Of a DNA stretch of 57,778 nt, positions 17,033 through 25,077 are shown in pieces. Origin of the DNA: a virus; the IMG/VR virus record IMGVR_UViG_3300032164_000017, positions 1-57,778 of that record. One strand, given 5' to 3'. The stretch's first letter is position 1, and every line of letters begins with the position of its first letter. A program made the position numbers and the translations under genes. The notes under the pieces were generated by a model, which saw only the letters and a list, made by a program, of their open reading frames with translations, was not told the DNA's origin and searched no databases.

Positions 17033-20000
17033 GTTCGTTGGATAAAAAACCACCATGCAGCGCTTGCGCCTTTTATCATGAGAGGCGCATCGCTGCACGG
17101 GGGTCCAACAAAGCGCTCATTGTTTTAGTGGGCGATTGTCCTTCGCCACAGTTCCCTGAGGGAGGAGAACCCTTCCAGGATCGTAACGGTATCTCGATAG
17201 GCATGGCTCTGAAGCGTCTTCAGGTGTACTACAACACTTTGCCCAACGGTCCGGCACGGTGGTTTAATCTGAAGCCCTACAAGACCTACGTGGTGCAGTG
17301 CGTCCACGTCGACAAACCTAAAAAAGATATCGTCACACGCTGTCGTCAGACCTACCTTGACGTCGACCTCGCCATCATCAAGCCACGTCTCGTCATTGCC
17401 TGTGGCGCCATGCCTTTGCAAACGCTCTTGCGTGACCCGAAAGCGGCGTTCGAAGACAACCGTGGTTCATTCATCGCACGTACCTTATCTGTGGGTGAGA
17501 GTGAACAGCACCCCTACGAACTCTTCACAACGTATTCTCCCAAAGCGGTGCTCGCGAAGCCTGGTCTCTACGATGAGATGTATCGTGATTTACAGCGTGC
17601 ATTCCTGCACGCAGAAGGTTGCGACGCGGTTACAGTCATTCCGGAAGAGACGCTCCGCAAGAATTATCGCTTTCCCGATACGGTCCAAGAAGTCAAAGAA
17701 GTGTGCGATGAAATACTCACATACGCCAATAACGGTGCGGACCCGAACAAACACTTCATCGCGGTAGATATCGAGACCTCGTGTCTGGAAATGCACGACC
17801 CCACAGCGAAGATCATCATGGTCTCTTTCGCCTGGGCGCGCATGCGAGCGACGTCCATCTTCATCGATCATCCACGGAGACGCTGGTCTCCAGAAGATCG
17901 AGAACAGATCGTTGCACATGTGCGACGAGTACTAGCATCTGACAAACCCAAAGTCCTTCATCACGAGAAATTCGACCGGCAAGGTATCGTGCATCGATAC
18001 GGCTGGGAATTGAACAACGTGGTCTGGGACACCATGGGCGGTGAACACCTCCTCGAAGAAGACAAGAAGGGTGCGTATGGACTGAAGATACTCACTCGTT
18101 CGCGTCTTCCCGAGTACGCAGGTTACGAAGACAAGGTCGCTGAGATTCGCGAAGAGCATGGTGGTGGTACGCGGGCTGATGAAGCCAAGCGCTTTCGCAA
18201 AGCAACGCTCGAGTATCAAAAGGCGTGTACAGAGTACACCACTCTGATGAGCGAATACGACCTCTCCTACGGTACCTACCTGACGGAACTTACGGAGTGG
18301 GAAGCCAAAAAAGACGCAGAGAAGTTGCGTGCGGATGCTGCACGCAAAGCCAAAGAGCCCGACAAGACATTGCGGTCCATGAACAAAGATGCGTATGGAC
18401 CGAAACCAAAGAAACCGCACAAGCCGAAGGAGCCCAAAGAACCTGTACACCATGAGCCCTTCGACTTCACGATGATCGATCCAGAGGATCTGAAGCTGTA
18501 TGCGGGTGTTGATGCAGACGTGACGCGTCAACACGCCGTCACACAGAACACGCGGATGGCCGCAGAGCACAAGAAGGATGTGGCTGACTGCCTACGCTTC
18601 AAGAAGACACCTCCGCTGCCTTTCAAACGGCTCATGAGCACGCACGTCATTCCGACCAGTCGTACGCTAGCGGACATCGAGTTCACGGGTTTCCCTGTGG
18701 ACTTGCCTTACCTGGAAGAGCTGGATGCAAAACTCGAAATTAAAGTAGCCGAAGCGCAGTCCAAGCTTTTTGAGATGGCGGGCGGTGAGTTTGTGATCGA
18801 TAACCCAGCGGCGCTGGGCAAGATCATGTTCAACGACGGGTTCTACCAGAACGGGCAGAAGGTTCTGGTTCCTCGTGACAGCAACATCAAGCACACCAGT
18901 CGAGGACAGACCAAATCCGATGAGGGAACGCTGAAGTACATTGCGAACACGTATGGCTTCGACTTCCCGCGTCTGATCTTGGACTATCGGAAAGCTCGCA
19001 AGGCGCGGGCACCCTTCCTCATCAACGTTCGTGAGCATGCTCGCTTCGATCGACGCATGCATGCTTCATTTCACTTAGCGGGTACGGGTACAGGGCGGCT
19101 GTCTTCGTCCAATGAGAATTTGCAAAACATCCCCAAGAAGCTGGCGGGAGTCAATATCAAGAAGATCTTCATTCCGCCTCCGGGATACACGCTCATCAAC
19201 ACAGATGCGAAGGGCGCAGAGATTCGCATCTTCGCTACCTACTCCCACGATGAAAAGTTGATCAAAGCCATCCTTGATGGTCTCGATACGCACAGTTTCT
19301 TCACTTCTCAGGTCTTCGGTGTCACCTACGAAGATGTCGAGATGGCGCGTGATCTGTGCGACCGCTACTACGCGGGTGAGCCCATTGATGGAGCGATCGT
19401 CAAAAACGCAGAGGCGCTGGTCCGCAAACGCACCAACTGCAAACGTGTGGTCTTCGGTACTCTCTACGGGGCCATGGCTGCCAAGATTGCAGAGACCGCG
19501 GGCATCTCGCTCGAGGAAGCTCAACGGGTCATCGATTTGATGTTCAAGATGTTCCCGTCGATCCCAGCCTACATCGAGAGCACCCAGAATGAAGTACGCT
19601 TCTTCAACTGGGTGGCCACACTCACAGGCCGCAAGCGACGTTTTCCGCTTTCGGTAGTGCGCATGTTCCGCAACCGCTGCTTCCGGCAGGCGGTGAATTT
19701 CAAGATTCAGAGCACCAGTTCAGACATCGTGCTCTGGGTCATGAATCAAATTCACCCGGTTGTGAAGCATGATCTGCGGGGTCAATTCCACGCCACTGTG
19801 CACGATTCGATCGTGTTCTCGGTTCCACACGCGTACGTGCCTCAGGTCAAGGACATCATGTACGAGTACGGAACTCGACGAGCACAGATTGAATTTCCCT
19901 GGCTTTCTGTGCCTTTCTTGTGGGATGTTGAAGCAGGTCCTTCCTACGGTGAAGTCACCGACGTCAACAAATACCTACAAGGACAGCTCTATCATGACAA

Positions 20001-20073
20001 AATCACAGCGGCCGAAGAAGTCATCACCGACGAAGAAATCCGAGACGAAATCAACGAGTCCTTGGCAAGTTAG
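17029..20073 (+). CDS. Family A DNA polymerase fused to an N-terminal uracil-glycosylase-like Fe-S domain
   Basis: 1014 aa from a TTG with GGAGGT eight bases upstream, overlapping the primase stop. Residues 1-200 resemble family 4 uracil-DNA glycosylase: C10, C13, C91 and C105 match its Fe-S ligands, and GEPF and IKPRLVIACG match its fold. However, the usual catalytic-loop HP is replaced by SP (TYSPKAVL), so base excision may be lost. The DEDD exonuclease follows (D247, E249; HHEKFDRQGI; YAGVDADVTRQ). The polymerase carries motif A with D726 (TDAKGAEIRI), motif B K805...F809...Y813-G814, and motif C H925-D926. A charged Lys/Pro-rich insert lies at about 400-475. This is the likely replicative polymerase. 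Confidence 0.92.
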   Translation: MSSLDKKPPCSACAFYHERRIAARGSNKALIVLVGDCPSPQFPEGGEPFQDRNGISIGMALKRLQVYYNTLPNGPARWFNLKPYKTYVVQCVHVDKPKKDIVTRCRQTYLDVDLAIIKPRLVIACGAMPLQTLLRDPKAAFEDNRGSFIARTLSVGESEQHPYELFTTYSPKAVLAKPGLYDEMYRDLQRAFLHAEGCDAVTVIPEETLRKNYRFPDTVQEVKEVCDEILTYANNGADPNKHFIAVDIETSCLEMHDPTAKIIMVSFAWARMRATSIFIDHPRRRWSPEDREQIVAHVRRVLASDKPKVLHHEKFDRQGIVHRYGWELNNVVWDTMGGEHLLEEDKKGAYGLKILTRSRLPEYAGYEDKVAEIREEHGGGTRADEAKRFRKATLEYQKACTEYTTLMSEYDLSYGTYLTELTEWEAKKDAEKLRADAARKAKEPDKTLRSMNKDAYGPKPKKPHKPKEPKEPVHHEPFDFTMIDPEDLKLYAGVDADVTRQHAVTQNTRMAAEHKKDVADCLRFKKTPPLPFKRLMSTHVIPTSRTLADIEFTGFPVDLPYLEELDAKLEIKVAEAQSKLFEMAGGEFVIDNPAALGKIMFNDGFYQNGQKVLVPRDSNIKHTSRGQTKSDEGTLKYIANTYGFDFPRLILDYRKARKARAPFLINVREHARFDRRMHASFHLAGTGTGRLSSSNENLQNIPKKLAGVNIKKIFIPPPGYTLINTDAKGAEIRIFATYSHDEKLIKAILDGLDTHSFFTSQVFGVTYEDVEMARDLCDRYYAGEPIDGAIVKNAEALVRKRTNCKRVVFGTLYGAMAAKIAETAGISLEEAQRVIDLMFKMFPSIPAYIESTQNEVRFFNWVATLTGRKRRFPLSVVRMFRNRCFRQAVNFKIQSTSSDIVLWVMNQIHPVVKHDLRGQFHATVHDSIVFSVPHAYVPQVKDIMYEYGTRRAQIEFPWLSVPFLWDVEAGPSYGEVTDVNKYLQGQLYHDKITAAEEVITDEEIRDEINESLAS

Positions 20074-20908
20074 GACAACCAGCGTCGCTGGACACACGCT
20101 GGAGGTATCACGCTTCGAGCTAGGCAAGCGAAGTGCAACGTGTGAGATCGCGGAGTCCGAGATCGATAAGATTCCGGTCGAAGCGATCATCAGCAAGGAA
20201 CCCGTGCCCCCTGCGGTCTTTGCAGATGCCGAGCCTCCCACGGTAGTAGCGCCTGGCAAAGAGGAAGAGAACGCGGCGCTGTGGAAGCAGTACCGTGAAG
20301 CCAAGGATCGTTTCGAAAAGGCGCACGCCAACGCCGTGCCCATGCTCAAGGTCAACCTGTGGGTTCCTGTCACAGTGGTAAAGAGTGTGAAGATGGATGG
20401 TCACGCCGTGCGCATCTTCCATACGCCGCGTGGTCCCATCATGGGCATGGTGACGAGTGAAGACTCCACCCGCATGTGGCTCTACTCACCGTGTTTCCTG
20501 GACTGCAATGTCCAACGAGGTCGTGTTCATTACCTCCCCATAGCGTTTGCCGGTTACGAGTTCGTGTTGTACAAGACTGGCATCGGGGAGAGTGTGCCGC
20601 AGGAAGCGGAGATCGAAGGCTACCCGCATTTCGTGGAACGCAACCGTGCCGGGGACTACACGTTCCGGATGAAGGCAGCGTATCATCACATCGATGCGGA
20701 CTATCCCGAAGACTCCAAGCTCATTTCGGCAGACATGGCGCCGCGAGACGCGCTCCTAGGGCTGTTGCTGACAACTGATGCACGTGAGCAACAGATGGTT
20801 AACCAAGCACGTCAAGCACAAGCGCAACAGCAGGCGCAACTAGCTGCACAACAGGTTGCGCAGCCTACTGCACAGCAAGAAGCACCTGCTGCTTCTGCCG
20901 CTGAGTAA
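19994..20908 (+). CDS. Hypothetical protein after DNA polymerase
   Basis: 304 aa, not recognised. I start at the ATG at 19994 (AAGGACA upstream), which overlaps the polymerase end by 80 bases in another frame. A later start has no clear ribosome site. The N terminus is basic Lys/Ser-rich, the middle (about 30-250) looks like a folded alpha/beta region, and the C terminus is Gln/Ala-rich with VAQPTAQQ-type low complexity. As the last gene of the replication operon it may be a replication accessory, but that is inference. The RNA-like array follows 35 bases later. Confidence 0.75.
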   Translation: MTKSQRPKKSSPTKKSETKSTSPWQVRTTSVAGHTLEVSRFELGKRSATCEIAESEIDKIPVEAIISKEPVPPAVFADAEPPTVVAPGKEEENAALWKQYREAKDRFEKAHANAVPMLKVNLWVPVTVVKSVKMDGHAVRIFHTPRGPIMGMVTSEDSTRMWLYSPCFLDCNVQRGRVHYLPIAFAGYEFVLYKTGIGESVPQEAEIEGYPHFVERNRAGDYTFRMKAAYHHIDADYPEDSKLISADMAPRDALLGLLLTTDAREQQMVNQARQAQAQQQAQLAAQQVAQPTAQQEAPAASAAE

Positions 20909-20942
20909 TGTCCTGCATTGTCCGTAATTGTCGATTCAGACA

Positions 20943-21113
20943 TAACTCGCAAGAGTTAGGTGGCGTAACGCCACCACTGTTCACTCTTGCCCTTTGGCTA
21001 GTGTGAATAGTTGGTAGGGCCCGAGCATTTGCGAAAATGCGCGCTCGAGCCGCGGCCGAACTCCGATGCTATATCCGAAGGAGGCGGCCCCGCGGGCCCC
21101 TGCAAACGTAGTG
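20943..21113 (+). ncRNA. RNA-like unit 1
   Basis: TAACTC-GCAA-GAGTTA (20943-20958) abuts GGTGGC-GTAAC-GCCACC (20959-20975). Next is a 9-bp stem, 20976-20984 with 21003-21011 (one G-T pair). Then a GGGCC/GGCCC closing helix (about 21017-21021 with 21095-21099) encloses two arms. The first arm has a GCGA tetraloop (21027-21038). The second is G+C-rich and pairs CTCC 21061-21064 with GGAG 21080-21083. The unit ends in TGCAAACGTAGTG. This is the most complete member of the array. Confidence 0.55.
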
Positions 21114-21124
21114 AATCGACACAG

Positions 21125-21261
21125 CGAGTCTCTTGAACTGGATAGATACTTTCATTGTACTCGGGTGGCGTAACGTCACTCATTGATGGGTTCGCACGGC
21201 GAACCGAAAGTCAAGGAACACATCGAAGACCTCGTCGAACTGGGGGCCTTGCAAACGAAGT
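21125..21261 (+). ncRNA. RNA-like unit 2
   Basis: CGAGT (21125-21129) pairs with ACTCG (21159-21163) and leads directly into GGTGGC-GTAAC-GTCACT (stem with two G-T pairs, loop 21170-21174). A 7-bp stem follows, GGTTCGC-ACG-GCGAACC (21189-21205). CAAGG 21212-21216 can pair with CCTTG 21247-21251. The unit ends in GCAAACGAAGT. The stem before the pentaloop hairpin is longer and less regular than in the other units. Confidence 0.45.
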
Positions 21262-21343
21262 ATTCAGTTCAGAGTGCGTACCAAGCCGCCGCCACCAACG
21301 GTGGCAACGTATCGCGAGCTAAGTAGAGTGACGCTCTAGATCT

Positions 21344-21485
21344 GGGTGGCAACACCCGACGGTGTAACGCCGTCATCGTTATTGCTGAGCCTTGCACACG
21401 CACGGCTCTGCGCGTGATATGTGTGGCTCCACGGCCACCGCCCTCGCTAGCACTCGTGCGGAGGCCGATTACGCCACAACGAAGT
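21344..21485 (+). ncRNA. RNA-like unit 3
   Basis: GGGTG-GCAA-CACCC (21344-21357) abuts GACGGT-GTAAC-GCCGTC (21358-21374). This has the same two loops in the same order and spacing as unit 1 but entirely different stem bases. Several local stems follow (GAGCC/GGCTC, GTGGC/GCCAC), and the unit ends in AACGAAGT. Just upstream, GCCACC-AAC-GGTGGC (21291-21305) and TAGAG-TGACG-CTCTA (21324-21338) form additional hairpins. Confidence 0.5.
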
Positions 21486-21516
21486 AGAGCGTTGAACACA
21501 GGTACACTCTAGATAA

Positions 21517-21672
21517 TCCACGTCAGGTGGAGATGGCGGAACGCCATCATGCTTTCATCGAGGGCAATGTTTCCCCCAACTTCCCGATCTCGATCCCTCG
21601 CTTACGACATTTTCATACAGCCGAAAATGTCGAGACTCGGTCTCTCGCACGGGAAGCCGTTTGAAACGAAGT
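21517..21672 (+). ncRNA. RNA-like unit 4 with possible pseudoknot
   Basis: TCCAC-GTCAG-GTGGA (21517-21531) abuts GATGGC-GGAAC-GCCATC (21532-21548). CGAGGG (21559-21564) can pair with CCCTCG (21595-21600), while CTTCCC (21580-21585) can pair with GGGAAG (21651-21656). These two helices cross, giving a potential pseudoknot. A 9-bp stem (21606-21614 with 21623-21631) and the final AACGAAGT complete the unit. It ends five bases before the terminase stop. Confidence 0.5.
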
Positions 21673-21676
21673 GGAG

Positions 21677-23227
21677 TTAACCTGTGAACTGAAGATCAAG
21701 GAGCACAACCTTCGCAGCCATCCATGCGAATAGCTGTGCATGGAAACAGTCATCAGGCTGTGTGGGTGCATGCCGCCATACCTTCTGTCCCATCAAGGTG
21801 ACCTCTTCATAGATGTTGAGAGCATCCTCGATGGGTACGCTCATGTACTCAAGCTTTGGGTAGATCACACCGCCCCGCTTGAGGACCATGAAGAAATTGT
21901 CCATGAGCGTGGTGCGATCGGCGTAGTAGCTGTTGGCGTCTTCGTTCCAGACGAGTGGCGCAGCTTGAGCTTGATACTTGAGCTGCGCCACTCGATTGTT
22001 GCCCAGGCGCGCTTTGAGCAGGTTGTTCGCAAGGTGACCTTCACCCCGGTCCCCAATGACGAAGGAGCAGTTGTAATTGTTGAAGACTTCCGCGACGTCA
22101 TCCACGACTGCGACAGGGTTTGTTACCGGGTAAATTCGGAAGTAGAGGGTCTTGAGCTTGTGGTCCTGGGTGATACCGAAGATCCACACAACGGTTCGAC
22201 TGACACCCTCTGTACCGCCTCCAGACCAATCTACGCCTCCGACGACGTGACTGAACATCTCTTGATTTGCGGGAGGCGTACGGTAGATGTCGTACTCCTT
22301 GCACAGACTTTGCAACTCTTCTTTGCTGATGAGGCGCGCACCCAGCGCGTCAGAAACACCCAGCACCTCGTTCTTGAACTTGGTGGTCGAATAGCGCTCG
22401 AGCTTGTTTACAATACGCTGCCAACGTGAGGGAATCTCGTTGTTGAGTGGCAGCATGGGCTGCGAGATGTGGAATGCTTTGAGCGTAGACCCCGGGTTGA
22501 AGTCGTACCACTGCCCTTCGCGAGGTTGGAGTCGGTGGCTGCACTTGAGACAGATGGGCCCGGTTTTTCCGATGGAACGGTCTGTCTCGATGAAGTTCCA
22601 GCGCCCACAGCCTTCGCACTTCATGATCCATTCGGTGCGTGAGCTAATGGACCACAGGTACTCGATGGTGTTTTCCATCGTCTTGGGCGTACCTGCGTAG
22701 GTCTCGTAGCCGTAGTTTGAGTTGCCCATGCACTCGTTGATGACGGGGATCACTTCTTCGTAGAGGATGTCCTGGACCTCGTCGTAGCACACACGGTCGG
22801 CTGTATTGCCGCGAGCGCGATCGGGATCGCTAGCTGCATACGTGAATTTCACCTCGGCGCCGTTACGGAACATGCGCAACATTGTACGGTGGGTGAAGTC
22901 AGTCGCAGTCCAGTACTTGCGAATGAGCGGCGAGTAGAAACATGTCTTTCCGAAGCGCGTGTTCGAGAACGTCTGTGTCTGCTCTTCTGACGGAGACACG
23001 TAGAGGTTCCGGAAGTGTGGAATCCCAATGCTCTCACAGATGATGAAGTTACACAGCGAAGTGCTCTTCGCGACCTGCCGGCCACACTTCAACAGCAGTC
23101 CCTGGTACTGACCATCGTAGATGTCAGGATAGAAGGGATAATCGACCAGGGTAAACGGAGCACCACTCAAATGGAGCAGCTTCTCAGCTAGTTGTGACCG
23201 CCGTTGCGCTGGAAGGTCATCAGTCAT
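21677..23227 (-). CDS. terL: Terminase large subunit
   Basis: 516 aa. It is the ATP-driven motor and nuclease that packages phage DNA. ATPase motifs are Walker A KCGRQVAKST (47-56), Walker B CYDE (D149, E150) and the coupling motif TYAGTPK (176-182). A zinc knuckle C204, C207, C226, C229 sits between the ATPase and nuclease, as in lambda GpA-like terminases. The RNase H-like nuclease shows D333 (GGVDWSGGG), D393 (IGDRGEG) and D492/D493 (PDDCFHAQ). The ATG has no clear ribosome site and lies 34 bases from the divergent plus-strand gene. No small subunit is recognisable in the window. Confidence 0.93.
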   Translation of the reverse strand: MTDDLPAQRRSQLAEKLLHLSGAPFTLVDYPFYPDIYDGQYQGLLLKCGRQVAKSTSLCNFIICESIGIPHFRNLYVSPSEEQTQTFSNTRFGKTCFYSPLIRKYWTATDFTHRTMLRMFRNGAEVKFTYAASDPDRARGNTADRVCYDEVQDILYEEVIPVINECMGNSNYGYETYAGTPKTMENTIEYLWSISSRTEWIMKCEGCGRWNFIETDRSIGKTGPICLKCSHRLQPREGQWYDFNPGSTLKAFHISQPMLPLNNEIPSRWQRIVNKLERYSTTKFKNEVLGVSDALGARLISKEELQSLCKEYDIYRTPPANQEMFSHVVGGVDWSGGGTEGVSRTVVWIFGITQDHKLKTLYFRIYPVTNPVAVVDDVAEVFNNYNCSFVIGDRGEGHLANNLLKARLGNNRVAQLKYQAQAAPLVWNEDANSYYADRTTLMDNFFMVLKRGGVIYPKLEYMSVPIEDALNIYEEVTLMGQKVWRHAPTQPDDCFHAQLFAWMAAKVVLLDLQFTG

Positions 23228-23261
23228 GAGATAAATGTAGGGAAAATTGGAGGAATTTACA

Positions 23262-23687
23262 ATGCCAACCTTTCATGTTCGGCTTACAGACCCGGCAGAA
23301 ATCGTCATGGTACGTAGGGCACTTGAAGAGGGGAAGATCGTTCTGGTGTCTTTCGCATCGCAGATGACACACTATCCGATGCTCATCGGACCAGACACTG
23401 CGTTTACACACATCGGTTTCGAGAAGTCCTACGGGGGAGGACCTACCGGCGCCGGGTACCACTACGTGGGTCTGATGGAGTACGGTGGACTCTATCCGTT
23501 TCAACTCGGGTTCCTGCACGCTGGCTACGTCAAAGAGAAGTTGAAACTCAAACACAGGGGCTGCGCAGGCAACATCACAGTGTTCCTCAACGCGCTCGGA
23601 CACCCCGACGGGGTGTTCCAATACCTGTCCACGATCCCGATGCTGGGGGATCATCCTGACCATGAGTCGGAGGCTCTTCATGTCTAA
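23262..23687 (+). CDS. Hypothetical protein upstream of MoxR ATPase
   Basis: 141 aa, not recognised. The start is the ATG preceded by GGAGGAATTTACA; a TTG at 23247 lies inside that ribosome site and is rejected. It begins with HVRLTDPAEIVMVRRALEEGKIVLVSFASQMTHYP, which reads as a small alpha/beta domain, and is rich in Gly and Tyr. Its stop overlaps the ATG of the MoxR gene, so the two are probably coupled and may act together. Confidence 0.75.
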   Translation: MPTFHVRLTDPAEIVMVRRALEEGKIVLVSFASQMTHYPMLIGPDTAFTHIGFEKSYGGGPTGAGYHYVGLMEYGGLYPFQLGFLHAGYVKEKLKLKHRGCAGNITVFLNALGHPDGVFQYLSTIPMLGDHPDHESEALHV

Positions 23688-25077
23688 GACCAAAATAACC
23701 GCCGAAGAGGAGAAGTTTTACTCCAAACTCGGCATCAGTTTGACCTCGCTCAAGGGGGCCAAAGAAGCCATTGAGGTCAACAGAACCACCGGAAACGTGA
23801 TCTGTCTCGTCGGACCTGCGGGGATTGGCAAGACACACATCACAGCGCAAATCGCGGAGAAGCGCGTACCGCGAAAGGCGTTCGAGTGGCATGGGCGTAC
23901 CTGGGAAACGTCGGTACCGCTCATCGTGATGTATCTGGCTCACATGCAAGCGGAAGACACGGGTGTACCCTACCCCTCGCGGGCGAGGCGTAATGAGTTG
24001 CTCAAGGAGTGCGATCTCTTCATGCGCATCGCGGCACAAGCGCAGAACGGCATGGGAGTCACGGCCCGGGAACACGCGCTCGTGATCGCTGAGCGGGTAC
24101 TCGCGAGCACGTCGGTGCAAGATGAGGGGACCTTCGAGTTCCTCATCAACAAGCAACTTCAGGACCTGCCGCAGGAGGGTATCCTCTTCCTCGACGAGTG
24201 GAATCGTGCTGAGAAGCAAGTCATCAAGGCCTTCTTCACTCTGCTTGAAGACCGTGCAATCCATGGACAGCGCATTGTTCCGGATGGTGTACAGATCGTT
24301 GCAGCGATGAACCCTTCGGACGGTGCGTACAGCGTGAACGAAGCAGAGAAGGACCACGCGTTCAGGCGAAGGTTGTCCTTTGTTGCAGTCACATGCAACA
24401 CGGGTGCATGGCTCGAATACGCGATGAATCGGTTCCATCCGCACGTTGTCAATTTCATCAAAGCGATCCCCGACGCACTCTATGACATCAAACTTCGTGA
24501 CGCAGGCAAAGCTTTCCCGTGCCCCGCGACGTGGGAGAAGGTGAGTCGTATCCTTCAAGCCATGGAGAGAGATGGTAAGGACATCCTTTGTAACGGCGTG
24601 GAGCTGAGTGTCTGTGGGCACATCGGCCAGGCGACCGGAACGCAGTTCATGGCCTATGTGAAGGACAACGAAACCCTCATCAATCCGGATGAGGTCATCC
24701 ACAAGTACACAGAAAAGAGTCCCGTTCGCAAAAAGGTGCTCAAGCTCATCGAGACCGCGCGCAACGATGTTCTTAACGAGGTCTGTACGGGTGTGGCCAT
24801 CATGCTGCTCACGTCCAAACCGGATCCGACCACAGTCTCACCAAACGTGGCTCGCTTCATGGGCGATCTTCAGCCGGAGATGGCAGTCAGCTTCATTGTG
24901 CACAAGCTCACTGCTGCCACAGAGGATGTGCAGGGTGCTGAGAGCTACCTCAACAACCTCTCTGTCGCAATGCATGACCAGCCGCCCTACCAGAAGCTCT
25001 TCGAGGACATCCATGAAGCCATGGAGAAAGCTCGAGCGGAAATCAAAGAAGGGGGAGCGGATCCACTAAAGACGTAG
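23680..25077 (+). CDS. MoxR-type AAA+ ATPase
   Basis: 465 aa from the ATG with GGAGG six bases upstream. MoxR ATPases act as chaperones that remodel partner proteins, typically with a VWA-domain protein. Motifs are Walker A GPAGIGKT (45-52), Walker B ILFLDEWNR (168-176), sensor 1 AMNPSD (209-214) and the arginine-finger segment HAFRRRLSF (226-234). The C-terminal 200 residues are helical and family-specific. Its natural partner, a metallopeptidase-VWA protein, is encoded 1.8 kb downstream on the same strand, separated by two minus-strand genes. Confidence 0.88.
   Translation: MSKTKITAEEEKFYSKLGISLTSLKGAKEAIEVNRTTGNVICLVGPAGIGKTHITAQIAEKRVPRKAFEWHGRTWETSVPLIVMYLAHMQAEDTGVPYPSRARRNELLKECDLFMRIAAQAQNGMGVTAREHALVIAERVLASTSVQDEGTFEFLINKQLQDLPQEGILFLDEWNRAEKQVIKAFFTLLEDRAIHGQRIVPDGVQIVAAMNPSDGAYSVNEAEKDHAFRRRLSFVAVTCNTGAWLEYAMNRFHPHVVNFIKAIPDALYDIKLRDAGKAFPCPATWEKVSRILQAMERDGKDILCNGVELSVCGHIGQATGTQFMAYVKDNETLINPDEVIHKYTEKSPVRKKVLKLIETARNDVLNEVCTGVAIMLLTSKPDPTTVSPNVARFMGDLQPEMAVSFIVHKLTAATEDVQGAESYLNNLSVAMHDQPPYQKLFEDIHEAMEKARAEIKEGGADPLKT

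Larger units (their letters stand above)
20909..21676 (+). ncRNA. Gene-free region: tandem array of four structured-RNA-like units
   Basis: About 770 bases without a credible gene, between the end of the replication operon and the convergent terminase gene. It is packed with stem-loops. Four units repeat at about 205, 194 and 174 bases. Each unit has a stem-loop with pentaloop GTAAC (once GGAAC) that is immediately preceded by another stem. Further downstream in each lies AACGAAGT (21254, 21478, 21665; AACGTAGT at 21105). Stem sequences differ between units while loops and adjacency are kept, which is what structure conservation predicts. GNRA-type loops (GCAA, GCGA) occur only when read on the plus strand, so plus is the likely transcribed strand. 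It could instead be an origin or packaging site made of iterons and hairpins. Confidence 0.6.

Noticed and set aside
20918-20946. Promoter TTGTCC-17-CATAAC before RNA-like unit 1
   Set aside because: Both boxes match only 4 of 6 bases, and the start point would fall inside the first hairpin. Read-through from the replication operon is simpler.
20998-21499. Small minus-strand open frames in the RNA-like region
   Set aside because: They lack ribosome sites, have odd composition and lie across the hairpins.
20943-21673. Known self-cleaving ribozyme or group I intron
   Set aside because: No hammerhead core (CTGATGA...GAAA) and no recognisable group I core were seen. Other ribozyme classes could not be matched by eye, so cleavage is left only as a test.
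20909-21676. tRNA genes or a CRISPR array in the gene-free region
   Set aside because: No cloverleaf with a GTTCRA T-arm and correct spacing could be found on either strand. The units share loops and a short motif rather than identical repeats with unique spacers.
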